Of a stretch of 12,717 nt of DNA, positions 1 through 7,585 are shown piece by piece. Under the pieces are notes generated by a model. The model did no database searches. It saw only the letters and a list, made by a program, of their open reading frames with translations, and was not told the DNA's origin. The stretch lies in the NCBI GenBank assembly GCA_958415865.1, contig CATYZV010000024.1, forward strand, positions 1 to 12,717. The letters are read 5' to 3'. The translations under genes and the position numbers were made by a program. Each line of letters opens with the position of its first letter. The first letter of the stretch is position 1. Source of the DNA: an uncultured Selenomonadaceae bacterium (GTDB taxonomy: Bacteria > Bacillota > Negativicutes > Selenomonadales > Selenomonadaceae).

Positions 1-55
1 ATACAATAGTATAATTGCCGTGCCTAGGTTTTTATAAATGAAACTGTCTTTTAGT

Positions 56-84
56 TTGCTAAATGAAGGATTTCCTTCTATAAT
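56..84 (+). promoter_or_regulatory. Probable sigma-70-type promoter of the opp-fic operon
   Basis: A -35 box TTGCTA (56-61, 4/6 to consensus) and a perfect -10 box TATAAT (79-84) are separated by exactly 17 bases. Transcription would start near 91, about 24 bases before the oppB GTG. A perfect inverted repeat (GAAGGA-TT-TCCTTC, 65-78) fills the spacer and abuts the -10 box, so it may be an operator. A second TATAAT at 10-15 could be another -10 box, but its -35 region lies outside the window. The promoter is read from sequence only. Confidence 0.6.
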
Positions 85-114
85 AAACACTATATCCGAA
101 TGGGAGGGATTTAG

Positions 115-1047
115 GTGTTAGCTTATGTGATAAAGCGCGTTATCAATGCTATCGGCGTGCTCTGGGTCGTCATAACGATCACGTTTTTTCTGATGCACGC
201 CATACCGGGCGGACCGTTCACGGCGGAAAAGTCGCTGCCGCCGGTGGTGCTGCACAGCATTGAGGAACGCTATAAATTGAATGATCCGCTGTATCAGCAG
301 TACGGCGACTATCTCGTCAATCTGCTGCACGGGGATTTGGGGCCTTCGTTCAAGTATCCGGGACGGTCGGTCAACGATATCATCGAGGACGGCTTCCCGG
401 TGTCGTTTGAACTGGGCATGGAAGCGATAGCTCTCGCTGTGCTGATCGGCATACCTGCCGGTGTGCTGGCGGCGGTCAAGCGCGGCAGATGGCAGGACAG
501 CTTAGTCAATTTCGGCACGACATTGGGTGTGGCTGTGCCGAGTTTCGTGGCGGCTGCTCTACTGATATACGTACTGTCGACGAAGCTGCATCTGCTGCCT
601 GCTGCCATGTGGAACGGCTGGCAGTATCAGATAATGCCGGCACTAGCTCTGGCACTGCTGCCGACTTCGTTCATAGCTAGGCTGACGCGCTCGTCGATGC
701 TCGATGTATTGGGACAGGACTACATCAAGACGGCGCGCGCCAAGGGCTTGTCTGAATTGGCAGTGCTGATGCGCCATGCGCTGCCCAATTCGCTGATTCC
801 GGTCGTTACGTATATCGGGCCGATGGCGGCAGGCATTTTGACGGGCAGCTTCGTAATCGAGAGCATTTTTGCGATTCCGGGACTGGGGCAGTACTTCGTT
901 ACAAGCATTTACAACCGCGATTATACGGTCATTCTAGGCGTTACTATCTTCTACAGCGTCATCATCATCGTGCTGAATATGCTGGTCGATTTGATTTACC
1001 CTCTGCTCGACCCTAGAATCAAGCTGGGCAGCGGAAAGGAGGAATAA
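115..1047 (+). CDS. oppB: Oligopeptide ABC transporter permease OppB
   Basis: This is one of the two membrane subunits of an oligopeptide importer; it pairs with OppC to form the channel in the cytoplasmic membrane. The 310-residue length is normal for OppB/DppB. A first membrane helix lies at about residues 9-31, followed by the periplasmic stretch and five more hydrophobic segments. The block around 76-90 (GPSFKY, then SVNDII) is the OppB rather than NikB pattern as I recall the E. coli protein. The cytoplasmic EAA-type coupling loop that contacts the ATPases is at 206-225 (ARAKG ... RHALPN), and the C-terminal DP-RI motif is present. The GTG start is chosen because GGGAGGG (102-108) lies a few bases upstream. 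It is first in the operon, with oppC starting 3 bases after its stop. Substrate preference within the Opp/Dpp family is inferred from similarity and not proven. Confidence 0.93.
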   Translation: MLAYVIKRVINAIGVLWVVITITFFLMHAIPGGPFTAEKSLPPVVLHSIEERYKLNDPLYQQYGDYLVNLLHGDLGPSFKYPGRSVNDIIEDGFPVSFELGMEAIALAVLIGIPAGVLAAVKRGRWQDSLVNFGTTLGVAVPSFVAAALLIYVLSTKLHLLPAAMWNGWQYQIMPALALALLPTSFIARLTRSSMLDVLGQDYIKTARAKGLSELAVLMRHALPNSLIPVVTYIGPMAAGILTGSFVIESIFAIPGLGQYFVTSIYNRDYTVILGVTIFYSVIIIVLNMLVDLIYPLLDPRIKLGSGKEE

Positions 1048-1050
1048 GCG

Positions 1051-1977
1051 TTGGATAAAGCAGAAAAATTTACTAAGGCTGATTTTGAGCCGCTGGCAAA
1101 AGAGGCAGAAAAAACGGCGGAGCAGCAGCGTCCTGCCTTGGGCTTTTGGCGCGATGCCTGGCTGCGTCTTTGTAAAAATAAAGTGGCTATGGGCGGTCTA
1201 TGCGTCATAATTTTTTTCATTATAATAGCGGCATTGGGTCCGGTCTTTTCCGCGCATACTTACGATGAGCAGAATCTTATGATGACGAATCAGCCGCCTA
1301 GCTGGGAACACTGGTTCGGCACAGACAATCTGGGCAGGGATATATTCATCCGCGTGCTCTACGGCGCGAGGATTTCGCTCGCCATCGGCGTGGTGGCAAG
1401 CCTCATCAATCTGTGCATCGGTGTTGTCTACGGCGGCATTGCCGGCTTTGTCGGCGGCAGGACGGACAGGATAATGATGAACATCGTCGATGTGCTCTAC
1501 AGCGTGCCGACACTGCTCTATGTGATTCTGCTGATGGTCGTGATGAAGCCGGGACTCATGAATATCTTCATCGCGCTGGGCATCGCGTATTGGCTGCAAA
1601 TGGCGCGCATCGTGCGCGGCCAGATTCTGGCTATCAAGCAGCAGGAATTTGTGCTCGCCGCGCGTACCATCGGAGCTTCTCGGTTTAGAATACTGCTGCG
1701 CCATTTGATACCCAATGCGATGGGTGCCATCGTCGTTACGATGACGCTCGCCATACCTGATGCCATTTTCACGGAAGCATTTTTGAGTTTTATCGGGCTG
1801 GGCGTATCGGCTCCGATGGCCAGCTGGGGCGTGCTCGCCTCTGAAGGGGTAAACAATCTGCGCGCTTATCCGTTCCAGCTGTTCTTCCCGGCGGCGGCTA
1901 TCAGCATAACGATGCTCGCCTTCAATTTCCTCGGCGACGGGCTGCGCGATGTGCTGGATCCTAAGATGCGCCGATGA
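1051..1977 (+). CDS. oppC: Oligopeptide ABC transporter permease OppC
   Basis: Second membrane permease subunit of the peptide importer. The 308-residue protein has a cytoplasmic charged N-terminus (1-45), a first membrane helix at about 46-63, the family motif HWFGTDNLGRD at 87-97, five further hydrophobic segments, the EAA coupling loop at about 202-222 (ARTIGAS ... RHLIPN), and the conserved C-terminal block FNFLGDGLRDVLDP (281-294). It starts with TTG at 1051, preceded by a strong AAAGGAGG (1035-1042) inside the end of oppB. Its stop overlaps the next gene's possible ATG (ATGA at 1974-1977), which suggests translational coupling. The OppC/DppC family assignment is very secure. The exact peptide specificity would depend on a binding protein that is not in this window. 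Confidence 0.93.
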   Translation: MDKAEKFTKADFEPLAKEAEKTAEQQRPALGFWRDAWLRLCKNKVAMGGLCVIIFFIIIAALGPVFSAHTYDEQNLMMTNQPPSWEHWFGTDNLGRDIFIRVLYGARISLAIGVVASLINLCIGVVYGGIAGFVGGRTDRIMMNIVDVLYSVPTLLYVILLMVVMKPGLMNIFIALGIAYWLQMARIVRGQILAIKQQEFVLAARTIGASRFRILLRHLIPNAMGAIVVTMTLAIPDAIFTEAFLSFIGLGVSAPMASWGVLASEGVNNLRAYPFQLFFPAAAISITMLAFNFLGDGLRDVLDPKMRR

Positions 1978-3002
1978 ATAAGGGGGTTATGGCTGTGAAT
2001 GAGCACAAGGAAAATATATTGGAAATAGATAATCTGGCAGTTTCTTTTGCTACTTACCGCGGCAAAATCAGTGCCGTGCGCGATGTCAGCTTTAGCGTAA
2101 AACGCGGGCAGGCATTGGGCGTAGTAGGCGAATCGGGCTGCGGCAAATCCGTTACGGCTCATGCCGTGATGGGGCTGCTGCCCAAGGAAAACAGCTGCAT
2201 TGAGCACGGCAGCATCGTATTTGACGGCGTGGATATAACGAAACTGCACGAAGAAGAAGCTCGAAGGCTGCGCGGCAGGGATATAGCGATGATATTCCAA
2301 GACCCGATGACTTCGCTAAATCCTGTGCTGACCATCGGCACTCAGCTGGAGGAAGCGATAAAGGTGCATGAGGATATCTCCGGCAGTGCGGTGCGTAAAA
2401 GAGCGGCTGAGCTGCTCGATATGGTCGGCATTCCTTCGCCGGCAGAGCGACTGCACGATTATCCGCATCAGTTCAGCGGCGGTATGCGCCAGCGCGTCAT
2501 GATAGCCATGGCACTGTCGTGCAGGCCGAAACTGCTGATCGCCGACGAGCCGACGACGGCACTAGATGTTACGGTGCAGGCTCAGATTTTAGATTTATTG
2601 AAGCGGCTAAAGCATGAGCTTAATATGGCTATCATCCTGATTTCACACGACCTCGGCGTAATAGCCAGCGTCTGCGATGAAGTCGCGGTCATGTACGCAG
2701 GTCAGGTAATTGAGCAGGGCAGTGCTGACGAACTGTTTTACAATGTACATCATCCGTACACGAAAGGACTGCTGGATTCCCTGCCGCGGCTCGATGCACA
2801 GCGCGGAAAGCCGCTGGCGGTCATTGAAGGGCAGCCGCCGGATCTCATGCAGAAAATAGATTACTGCCCGTTTGCAGCACGCTGCACGGAAGCGATGAAT
2901 ATCTGCGCACACCGTATGCCCCCGATTTCTGCGCTTAGCAGTTCGCATAAGGTCAAGTGCTGGCTGGAACAGGCCAGATTGTATAAAGGCGGTGAAGCAT
3001 GA
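1974..3002 (+). CDS. oppD: Oligopeptide ABC transporter ATPase OppD
   Basis: Cytoplasmic ATPase that, together with OppF, powers peptide import. All nucleotide-binding motifs are intact: Walker A GESGCGKS (52-59), Q-loop Q109, signature FSGGMRQ (167-173), Walker B LLIADE (187-192) and H-loop H225. The C-terminal oligopeptide/dipeptide extension carries four cysteines, C298, C304, C311 and C329, in the spacing reported for an iron-sulfur site in some DppD-type proteins. The ATG at 1974 overlaps the oppC stop but has no good ribosome site. A strong AAGGGGG at 1980-1986 fits better with the in-frame GTG at 1995 (8-base spacing), which would give a protein 7 residues shorter; the ATG at 1989 is too close to that site. 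The downstream oppF start overlaps the stop (ATGA), which is typical of coupled opp/dpp genes. Confidence 0.93.
   Translation: MNKGVMAVNEHKENILEIDNLAVSFATYRGKISAVRDVSFSVKRGQALGVVGESGCGKSVTAHAVMGLLPKENSCIEHGSIVFDGVDITKLHEEEARRLRGRDIAMIFQDPMTSLNPVLTIGTQLEEAIKVHEDISGSAVRKRAAELLDMVGIPSPAERLHDYPHQFSGGMRQRVMIAMALSCRPKLLIADEPTTALDVTVQAQILDLLKRLKHELNMAIILISHDLGVIASVCDEVAVMYAGQVIEQGSADELFYNVHHPYTKGLLDSLPRLDAQRGKPLAVIEGQPPDLMQKIDYCPFAARCTEAMNICAHRMPPISALSSSHKVKCWLEQARLYKGGEA
1980..1986 (+). promoter_or_regulatory. Ribosome binding site that argues for a later oppD start
   Basis: AAGGGGG lies inside the first codons of the longest oppD reading frame. It is 8 bases before an in-frame GTG (1995), only 2 bases before an ATG (1989), and downstream of the ATG at 1974. 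The GTG therefore has the best-placed site, although re-initiation at 1974 after the overlapping oppC stop remains possible. Confidence 0.45.
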
Positions 3003-3961
3003 TGGCAGAGCCATTGGTAGAAGTAAAAGACCTTCATAAGCATTTTGTTGCAGCCAAGGATTTCTTCGGAAGACCCAAAACCATTTTGAAGGCAGTGAAC
3101 GGTGTGAGCTTTGCGATTGAGCGCGGCGAGACGCTCGGACTCGTCGGTGAATCGGGCTGCGGCAAATCGACCACGGGCCGCACATTGATAGGGCTGTACG
3201 CTCCGACGAAGGGGCAGGTGATATTTGACGGCAAAGAGATATCCGCTGAGCACGGCATTATGCACAAGGATATCCAGATGATATTCCAAGACCCGTATGC
3301 TTCGCTAAATCCGCGCATGACCGTTGCGGACATTATCGGCGAGCCGCTCGACATCCACCATCTCTGCAAGGACAGCAGTGCGCGGACTGCGCGCATCTAT
3401 GAACTGCTGGAACTCGTCGGGCTGGCACGCGAACAGGCGAACCGCTACCCGCACGAGTTCAGCGGCGGCCAGCGTCAGCGCATCGGCATAGCCAGAGCAC
3501 TCGCCTGCGAGCCTAAGTTCATAATCTGCGACGAACCTATTTCCTCGCTCGATGTATCCATACAGGCACAGGTCGTAAATTTACTGGAAAAACTGCAAAA
3601 AGAACTGGGGCTGACGTATTTGTTCATTGCCCACGACCTCGCCATGGTGCGCTACATCAGCCAGAAAGTCGCCGTGATGTACCTCGGCAGAATAGTCGAG
3701 TACGCCCCGACTGAGAAACTGTATGAAAACCCCCTGCATCCCTACACCAAGGCACTGCTGTCCTCCATTCCACAGCCCGACCCCAAAGCAGAACGCGAAA
3801 AGCAGCGCATCATACTGCAAGGAGAGCTGCCGGACCCCATAAATCCCCCGGCAGGTTGCCCCTTCAATACGCGCTGCCCGCTCGCCAAGGATATATGCCG
3901 GCATCAGATGCCTGAGTTAAAGCAGATAGGCGATAGGCAGATAGCCTGCCATTTAGTGTAA
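2999..3961 (+). CDS. oppF: Oligopeptide ABC transporter ATPase OppF
   Basis: Second ATPase of the importer, partner of OppD. The 320-residue protein has Walker [10 protein letters not shown] (50-58), Q-loop Q97, signature FSGGQRQ (154-160), Walker B FIICDE (174-179) and the H-loop histidine H202. The C-terminal oligopeptide extension again contains four cysteines, C287, C293, C300 and C317, nearly the same spacing as in OppD. Two tandem ATGs start the frame (2999 and 3002), with AAAGGCGG just upstream, and the first overlaps the oppD stop. The stop at 3961 is followed after 19 bp by the Fic gene with no terminator between, so read-through is expected. The OppF versus DppF name rests on the OppB/OppC likeness of its neighbours. 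Confidence 0.93.
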   Translation: MMAEPLVEVKDLHKHFVAAKDFFGRPKTILKAVNGVSFAIERGETLGLVGESGCGKSTTGRTLIGLYAPTKGQVIFDGKEISAEHGIMHKDIQMIFQDPYASLNPRMTVADIIGEPLDIHHLCKDSSARTARIYELLELVGLAREQANRYPHEFSGGQRQRIGIARALACEPKFIICDEPISSLDVSIQAQVVNLLEKLQKELGLTYLFIAHDLAMVRYISQKVAVMYLGRIVEYAPTEKLYENPLHPYTKALLSSIPQPDPKAEREKQRIILQGELPDPINPPAGCPFNTRCPLAKDICRHQMPELKQIGDRQIACHLV

Positions 3962-3980
3962 TTTTGACGGAGATTTTTTT

Positions 3981-4979
3981 ATGGATGATTATAAACCGCC
4001 GTTTTCTATCAGCGACAATATAATAAATGATATTGCTGAAATAAGTGAACTGATCGGTCATATGAATGTTACGGGCAATCTGTCCGGCAATCCCCGCCTG
4101 CGGCGCATCAACCGCATCAAGACTATACAAGCATCACTTGCCATAGAAAACAATACGCTGTCTATAGAGCAGGTAACAGCCGTTTTGAACGGTGAGCGCA
4201 TTATTGGTTCAGCGCAGGAGATACGCGAGGTAAAAAATGCTTATGAAGCGTATGAGCATCTGCCTGAATTTAATCCGCTGCAAGTGGCTGACTTATTAAA
4301 GGCACATGCACTGCTGATGCAGGGTTTGGTAAAAAGCGCAGGGAAATTCAGAAGCGGCGGCGTAGGCATTTTTGACGGCAGCCATGTCGTCCATATGGCT
4401 CCGCCGGCAGACCTCGTTCCCAGCTTAATACGGAATTTATTCAGCTGGTATGATAAATCAAAAGCGCATCCACTGATAAAGAGTGCCGTGTTCCACTATG
4501 AATTTGAATTTATTCATCCGTTTGCTGACGGCAACGGCAGAATGGGACGGCTATGGCATACGCTGCTCTTAAGGCAATGGAAGAAAATTCTCGCGTGGAT
4601 TCCGGTAGAATCGCTTGTAAAGGAACGCCAGACAGAATATTATGCTGTGCTGGGCAGGGCTGACCGGCTGGCGGACAGCACGTGCTTTGTAGAGTTCATG
4701 CTGGCTGCTATGCGCGATACACTCAGAAATATCGTTGAGAGCGATGGAGAAAAAGACGGCAACGATACAAAGATAAACAGCTATATCAATGTACTGCTGC
4801 GCATTTTGGGCGATAGAGAATTGAGTACGGCGGAGATGATGGATATTCTTGCCGTACAGTCGCGTTCTGTTTTTCGCAGAAATTATTTGCTTCCAGCACT
4901 GCAAAGCGGTCTGATTGAAATGACTATACCTGATAAGCCGAGCAGCAGAAAGCAGAAATACAGAAAAACCAAGAGATAA
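3981..4979 (+). CDS. Fic-family protein (probable AMP-transferase) with N-terminal inhibitory helix and C-terminal winged helix
   Basis: Fic enzymes usually transfer AMP from ATP to a hydroxyl side chain of a target protein. The 332-residue product has the full active-site motif HPFADGNGRMGR at 179-190, with the catalytic histidine H179, the metal-binding D183 and the phosphate-binding GNGR. An N-terminal segment has SLAIEN at 52-57, matching the class II inhibitory pattern [ST]xxxE[GN], in which E56 would block productive ATP binding; self-inhibition is therefore likely. The region from about 255 looks like a small winged-helix domain and ends in a very basic tail. ATG 3981 is preceded by GGAG (3969-3972) at 8 bases. 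The gene sits 19 bp after oppF and before a terminator, so it is probably the last gene of the opp operon. The target is unknown. No separate small antitoxin-like gene lies beside it, so a two-gene toxin system is unlikely. Confidence 0.9.
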   Translation: MDDYKPPFSISDNIINDIAEISELIGHMNVTGNLSGNPRLRRINRIKTIQASLAIENNTLSIEQVTAVLNGERIIGSAQEIREVKNAYEAYEHLPEFNPLQVADLLKAHALLMQGLVKSAGKFRSGGVGIFDGSHVVHMAPPADLVPSLIRNLFSWYDKSKAHPLIKSAVFHYEFEFIHPFADGNGRMGRLWHTLLLRQWKKILAWIPVESLVKERQTEYYAVLGRADRLADSTCFVEFMLAAMRDTLRNIVESDGEKDGNDTKINSYINVLLRILGDRELSTAEMMDILAVQSRSVFRRNYLLPALQSGLIEMTIPDKPSSRKQKYRKTKR

Positions 4980-4980
4980 A

Positions 4981-5016
4981 AAAACAGCATTGCCTTTATA
5001 TGGCAGTGCTGTTTTT
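4981..5016. terminator. Bidirectional intrinsic terminator between fic and zwf
   Basis: A 14-base arm (4981-4994) pairs with 5002-5015, with one T-G wobble and a 7-base loop. The A run at the left end and the T run at the right (5012-5016) give a U tract to transcripts from either strand. It lies just after the fic stop (4979) and 23 bp beyond the zwf stop on the other strand, as expected for a shared terminator of convergent units. Confidence 0.88.
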
Positions 5017-5038
5017 CTTTGCGATAAATATTATTTGG

Positions 5039-6430
5039 TTATTCAACCCATTTATGACCGTGGCGCAGAAGCAGGTTGTTGGCTTCGTCAGGACCGTCGG
5101 AGCCGGGTTCATAGCTGAATACGGGGAGTTTGTCCCAGCGGTAGAGGTCTTTGAGGTGTTCGATGTATTCCCAGCTCGTTTCGATCTGGTCCCATTGGGA
5201 GAACCAGGAGTGTTCGCCGCGAAGGCAGGCTGTTATCAGGCGTTCGTAGGCTTCAGGGGTGTTGATGCGGCTGGCGTAGGAGGTGTTTTTGAAGAAGTCC
5301 ATTTTTGCCTGTGTGATTTCGTCTGTTTCTCCGGGTTTTTTGACGTTGAACTGGAGGTGAACGCCTTCTTGGGGCTGTATCTTGATTATCAGGATGTTGC
5401 TGGGAGCGGAGATGAAGGTGTGGCGGAAGGTGATGGCTATCTGCATTTCGCGGCGGCTGAGTTTTTTGCCGGTGCGGATGTAGAAGGGCACGTTCCACCA
5501 GCGTTCATTGTCGATGAACAGTCTTAATGCGGCATACGTTTCGGTTAGGGAATCGGGTGCTACTGATTTTTCGTGGTGATATCCCTTGTACTGGCCTAAG
5601 ACGAGTGCATCGCGGACATCTTTGACGGGGCGCAGGGCGCGCAGTACGCGGAGCTGGGCATCGTGCATGGCGGACGGTGTGGACTGTTCAGGCCATTCCA
5701 TGGCGACGATGGATAGTATCTGGAACAGGTGGTTCTGTACCATGTCTTTTAATGCTCCGCTCGTGTCGTAATAGCCGCCGCGGCCTTCTATGCCGAGTTC
5801 TTCGGAGGCTGTTATCTGCACGGATTCGATGTACTGGGAGTTCCAGAGGTTGGAGAAGATGGGGTTGGTGAAGCGGATGGTCTGGATGTTGCGGACCATT
5901 TCTTTGCCTAGGTAGTGGTCTATGCGGTATATATTTTCAGAGGTGAAGAATTCTTCCAGCTGCTTGTTGAGGAGTTTTGCCGCATCGAGGTTTTCGCCGA
6001 AAGGCTTTTCGAGGATTACTTTGCCGTGGCAGGCGTTCTGCACCACTTTGAGGTTGGCGGCGATGATGCCGAAGAAGCGCGGGGCGACGGCGAGGTAGAA
6101 CAGATGTTCTGTGATGCCTTCGCGTTCGTAGAAGCGGGCTAGCCTGTCGTATTCAGCGGCCTGGCTCATATCCATCTTGAAGTAGGTGATGCGGGCGGCA
6201 AATTCGCTGAAAGTCTGTTCATCAAAGGGCAGGCGGGCAAATTTTTGAATCCAGCCGCGCACAAGTTCGAGGTATTTTTCGGTCGTGTAATCACGTCTGC
6301 CGATTATTACGATGCGCATATCGGCTTCGGGCGAATGAGAAGCTGTCATGTTGTACTGGGCGGGCATTAGTTTGCGGAAAGTCAAATCGCCTGTGCCGCC
6401 GAAAACGGTAAATGCTTTATTGGAAGTCAT
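5039..6430 (-). CDS. zwf: Glucose-6-phosphate 1-dehydrogenase
   Basis: Oxidises glucose-6-phosphate to 6-phosphogluconolactone with NAD(P)+, the first step of the oxidative pentose phosphate pathway, in the cytoplasm. The 463-residue protein is slightly shorter than the usual 480-510. Visible motifs: nucleotide-binding GGTGDLTFRK (11-20, in place of the common GDLAKRK), GRR at 44-46, where an arginine usually contacts the NADP phosphate, EKPFG (141-145), the substrate-site motif RIDHYLGKE (169-177) and the catalytic-histidine block with H234 (VQNH). The C-terminal domain is intact, ending in RHGHKWVE. The start ATG lies 19 bp after the lactonase stop on the same strand. Its own ribosome site is poor, so coupling to the upstream gene is likely. 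The family call is secure. Cofactor preference (NADP likely) is inferred. Confidence 0.95.
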   Translation of the reverse strand: MTSNKAFTVFGGTGDLTFRKLMPAQYNMTASHSPEADMRIVIIGRRDYTTEKYLELVRGWIQKFARLPFDEQTFSEFAARITYFKMDMSQAAEYDRLARFYEREGITEHLFYLAVAPRFFGIIAANLKVVQNACHGKVILEKPFGENLDAAKLLNKQLEEFFTSENIYRIDHYLGKEMVRNIQTIRFTNPIFSNLWNSQYIESVQITASEELGIEGRGGYYDTSGALKDMVQNHLFQILSIVAMEWPEQSTPSAMHDAQLRVLRALRPVKDVRDALVLGQYKGYHHEKSVAPDSLTETYAALRLFIDNERWWNVPFYIRTGKKLSRREMQIAITFRHTFISAPSNILIIKIQPQEGVHLQFNVKKPGETDEITQAKMDFFKNTSYASRINTPEAYERLITACLRGEHSWFSQWDQIETSWEYIEHLKDLYRWDKLPVFSYEPGSDGPDEANNLLLRHGHKWVE

Positions 6431-6449
6431 ATGATCACGTTCTTTCTGT

Positions 6450-7418
6450 TTAAATTTTGCTGATGGCGATGCCTACGCCATGCGGTACGGAAATTTTGCT
6501 GACGATGCCGCCGATTTTTCCTGAAGGCTGTTCGATGGAAAAGCTGACGAGATCGTCGCTGTCCCTGTTCACACAGAGCAGGAATCTTTCATCATCGCTC
6601 AAGAGGAAATCCCTCGGATGGCTGCCGCCGCAGCTGACCTGCTGAATCAGTCCGGGCTGATTTAATTCATTGAACGATACGACGCTCAGTAAATCCGCGC
6701 CGCGCGTGGAGATGTAGAGCTTCTGCTCGTCTTTGGACAGGCGGATTGCCGCGCCGGAGCTAGTCTTTGCCTGCTGACGGTCTAGCAGAGGCACTTTGCC
6801 GGACGGCTTGAAATCAAGCCCGTCTACATCGAAAGCGAATAATTCATTGCTGAGTTCGCTGACGAGGTAGAAACGGCTGTGATCAGCATTGAAAATGCCG
6901 TGGCGCGGTCCTGTGCCGGCAGGGAAGGGAATCGTCTTTACCTGCTTGTAATCGTCGTTAGCATCGAAGATGCGCACCTCGTCGCGCAGCAGGCACGGCA
7001 CGATTATATAATGCCCGTGCAGAATGACTTGATGGCAGCCTGCTTTGGGCATTATGTCGATGCGCTTCACCAGCTCAGCGGCGAAGTTTCTTATCTGGTA
7101 GATCATGACTGTGCCGTCGTGGTAATTGGCGGTGTAGATGAGATTGTCAGCATATTTGATAAAGCACGGTGTTTTGTGCTCCAAGTAGACTGCATCCTGA
7201 AGCTGTGCTGTCTGAGCATTGAGCACGGCCATGCCGCCGTTTTCCCCGTGGTGCAGCGTTATGAACAGCTTGCCGCGCTCTACATCGACGCATTTGGCAT
7301 CATCGGCAGCGAAAAACAAAGCAGGGTCAGAGAGCCTGCCGCTTTCTTCATCAAATGAAAAACTGTATATCCCTTTGGTGGAGTCGGTGTTGTACGTCCC
7401 TATATATCCTTTATACAT
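6450..7418 (-). CDS. pgl: 6-phosphogluconolactonase, beta-propeller (YbhE) type
   Basis: Lactonase-family protein that hydrolyses 6-phosphogluconolactone, the product of the next gene's enzyme. The 322 residues fit a seven-bladed propeller, with family-typical blocks: an N-terminal YIGTYN (5-10), GCH near 127-129 followed by a VP-LL block, GTGPRHGIF (168-176), a SELSNELFAF blade repeat (178-187), GSHPRDF (265-271) and NRDSDDLVSFSIE (284-296). As I recall E. coli Pgl, the GCH, GPRH and NEL/SEL blocks line up. It has no signal peptide, so it is cytoplasmic. AAGGA about 9 bases before the ATG serves as ribosome site. The pairing with zwf strongly supports this function over other lactonase-fold proteins. 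It is unrelated in fold to the DevB/NagB-type Pgl found in many bacteria. Confidence 0.9.
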   Translation of the reverse strand: MYKGYIGTYNTDSTKGIYSFSFDEESGRLSDPALFFAADDAKCVDVERGKLFITLHHGENGGMAVLNAQTAQLQDAVYLEHKTPCFIKYADNLIYTANYHDGTVMIYQIRNFAAELVKRIDIMPKAGCHQVILHGHYIIVPCLLRDEVRIFDANDDYKQVKTIPFPAGTGPRHGIFNADHSRFYLVSELSNELFAFDVDGLDFKPSGKVPLLDRQQAKTSSGAAIRLSKDEQKLYISTRGADLLSVVSFNELNQPGLIQQVSCGGSHPRDFLLSDDERFLLCVNRDSDDLVSFSIEQPSGKIGGIVSKISVPHGVGIAISKI

Positions 7419-7585
7419 AGCATCAAATCCTTCATCGTATTATTAATAAAATATATCAAAACATAATCTAAAAATGAAAGCTTTATGTCATTTACGGATT
7501 ATATTATATATTATATTGAAAGAAATATAAAGAGAAATTTTCTCAAAAACATCGTTTATCAGATAAAAGGATTCATGCTATGCGT
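7419..7585 (-). promoter_or_regulatory. AT-rich gap with likely promoter of pgl-zwf
   Basis: This 167-bp stretch separates the MATE gene end from the pgl start and contains no coding frame of note. Read on the minus strand it holds three staggered TATAAT hexamers (7515-7510, 7508-7503, 7503-7498), any of which could be a -10 box. The upstream -35 matches are poor (for example TTTATA at 7531-7526, 17 bases from the middle copy). A leader of roughly 70-85 bases to the ATG would result. The general position is plausible, but the exact promoter is uncertain. Confidence 0.35.

Noticed and set aside
1198..1704. Minus-strand reading frame of 168 codons opposite oppC
   Set aside because: oppC is unmistakable across this stretch; the antisense product is rich in H, D, R and Q with no recognisable motif.
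2643..3289. Long minus-strand frames opposite the oppD/oppF junction
   Set aside because: Both OppD and OppF carry complete motifs here, so the antisense frames are composition shadows.
3981..4979. Fic as a Doc-like toxin of a toxin-antitoxin pair
   Set aside because: The protein is long, carries its own inhibitory motif, and no small antitoxin gene adjoins it.
5000..5527. Plus-strand reading frame of 175 codons starting in the fic-zwf terminator
   Set aside because: It lies almost wholly opposite zwf, is rich in V, F, G and A as expected of an antisense shadow, has no family resemblance, and begins inside the terminator hairpin.
6879..7358. Plus-strand frame of 159 codons opposite the lactonase gene
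   Set aside because: The lactonase has conserved blocks throughout; the opposite frame has no ribosome site or family signature.
7532..7544. Perfect short palindrome GAGAAATTTTCTC as a terminator
   Set aside because: Only a 5-bp A/T-heavy stem with a 3-base loop can form; too weak to call.
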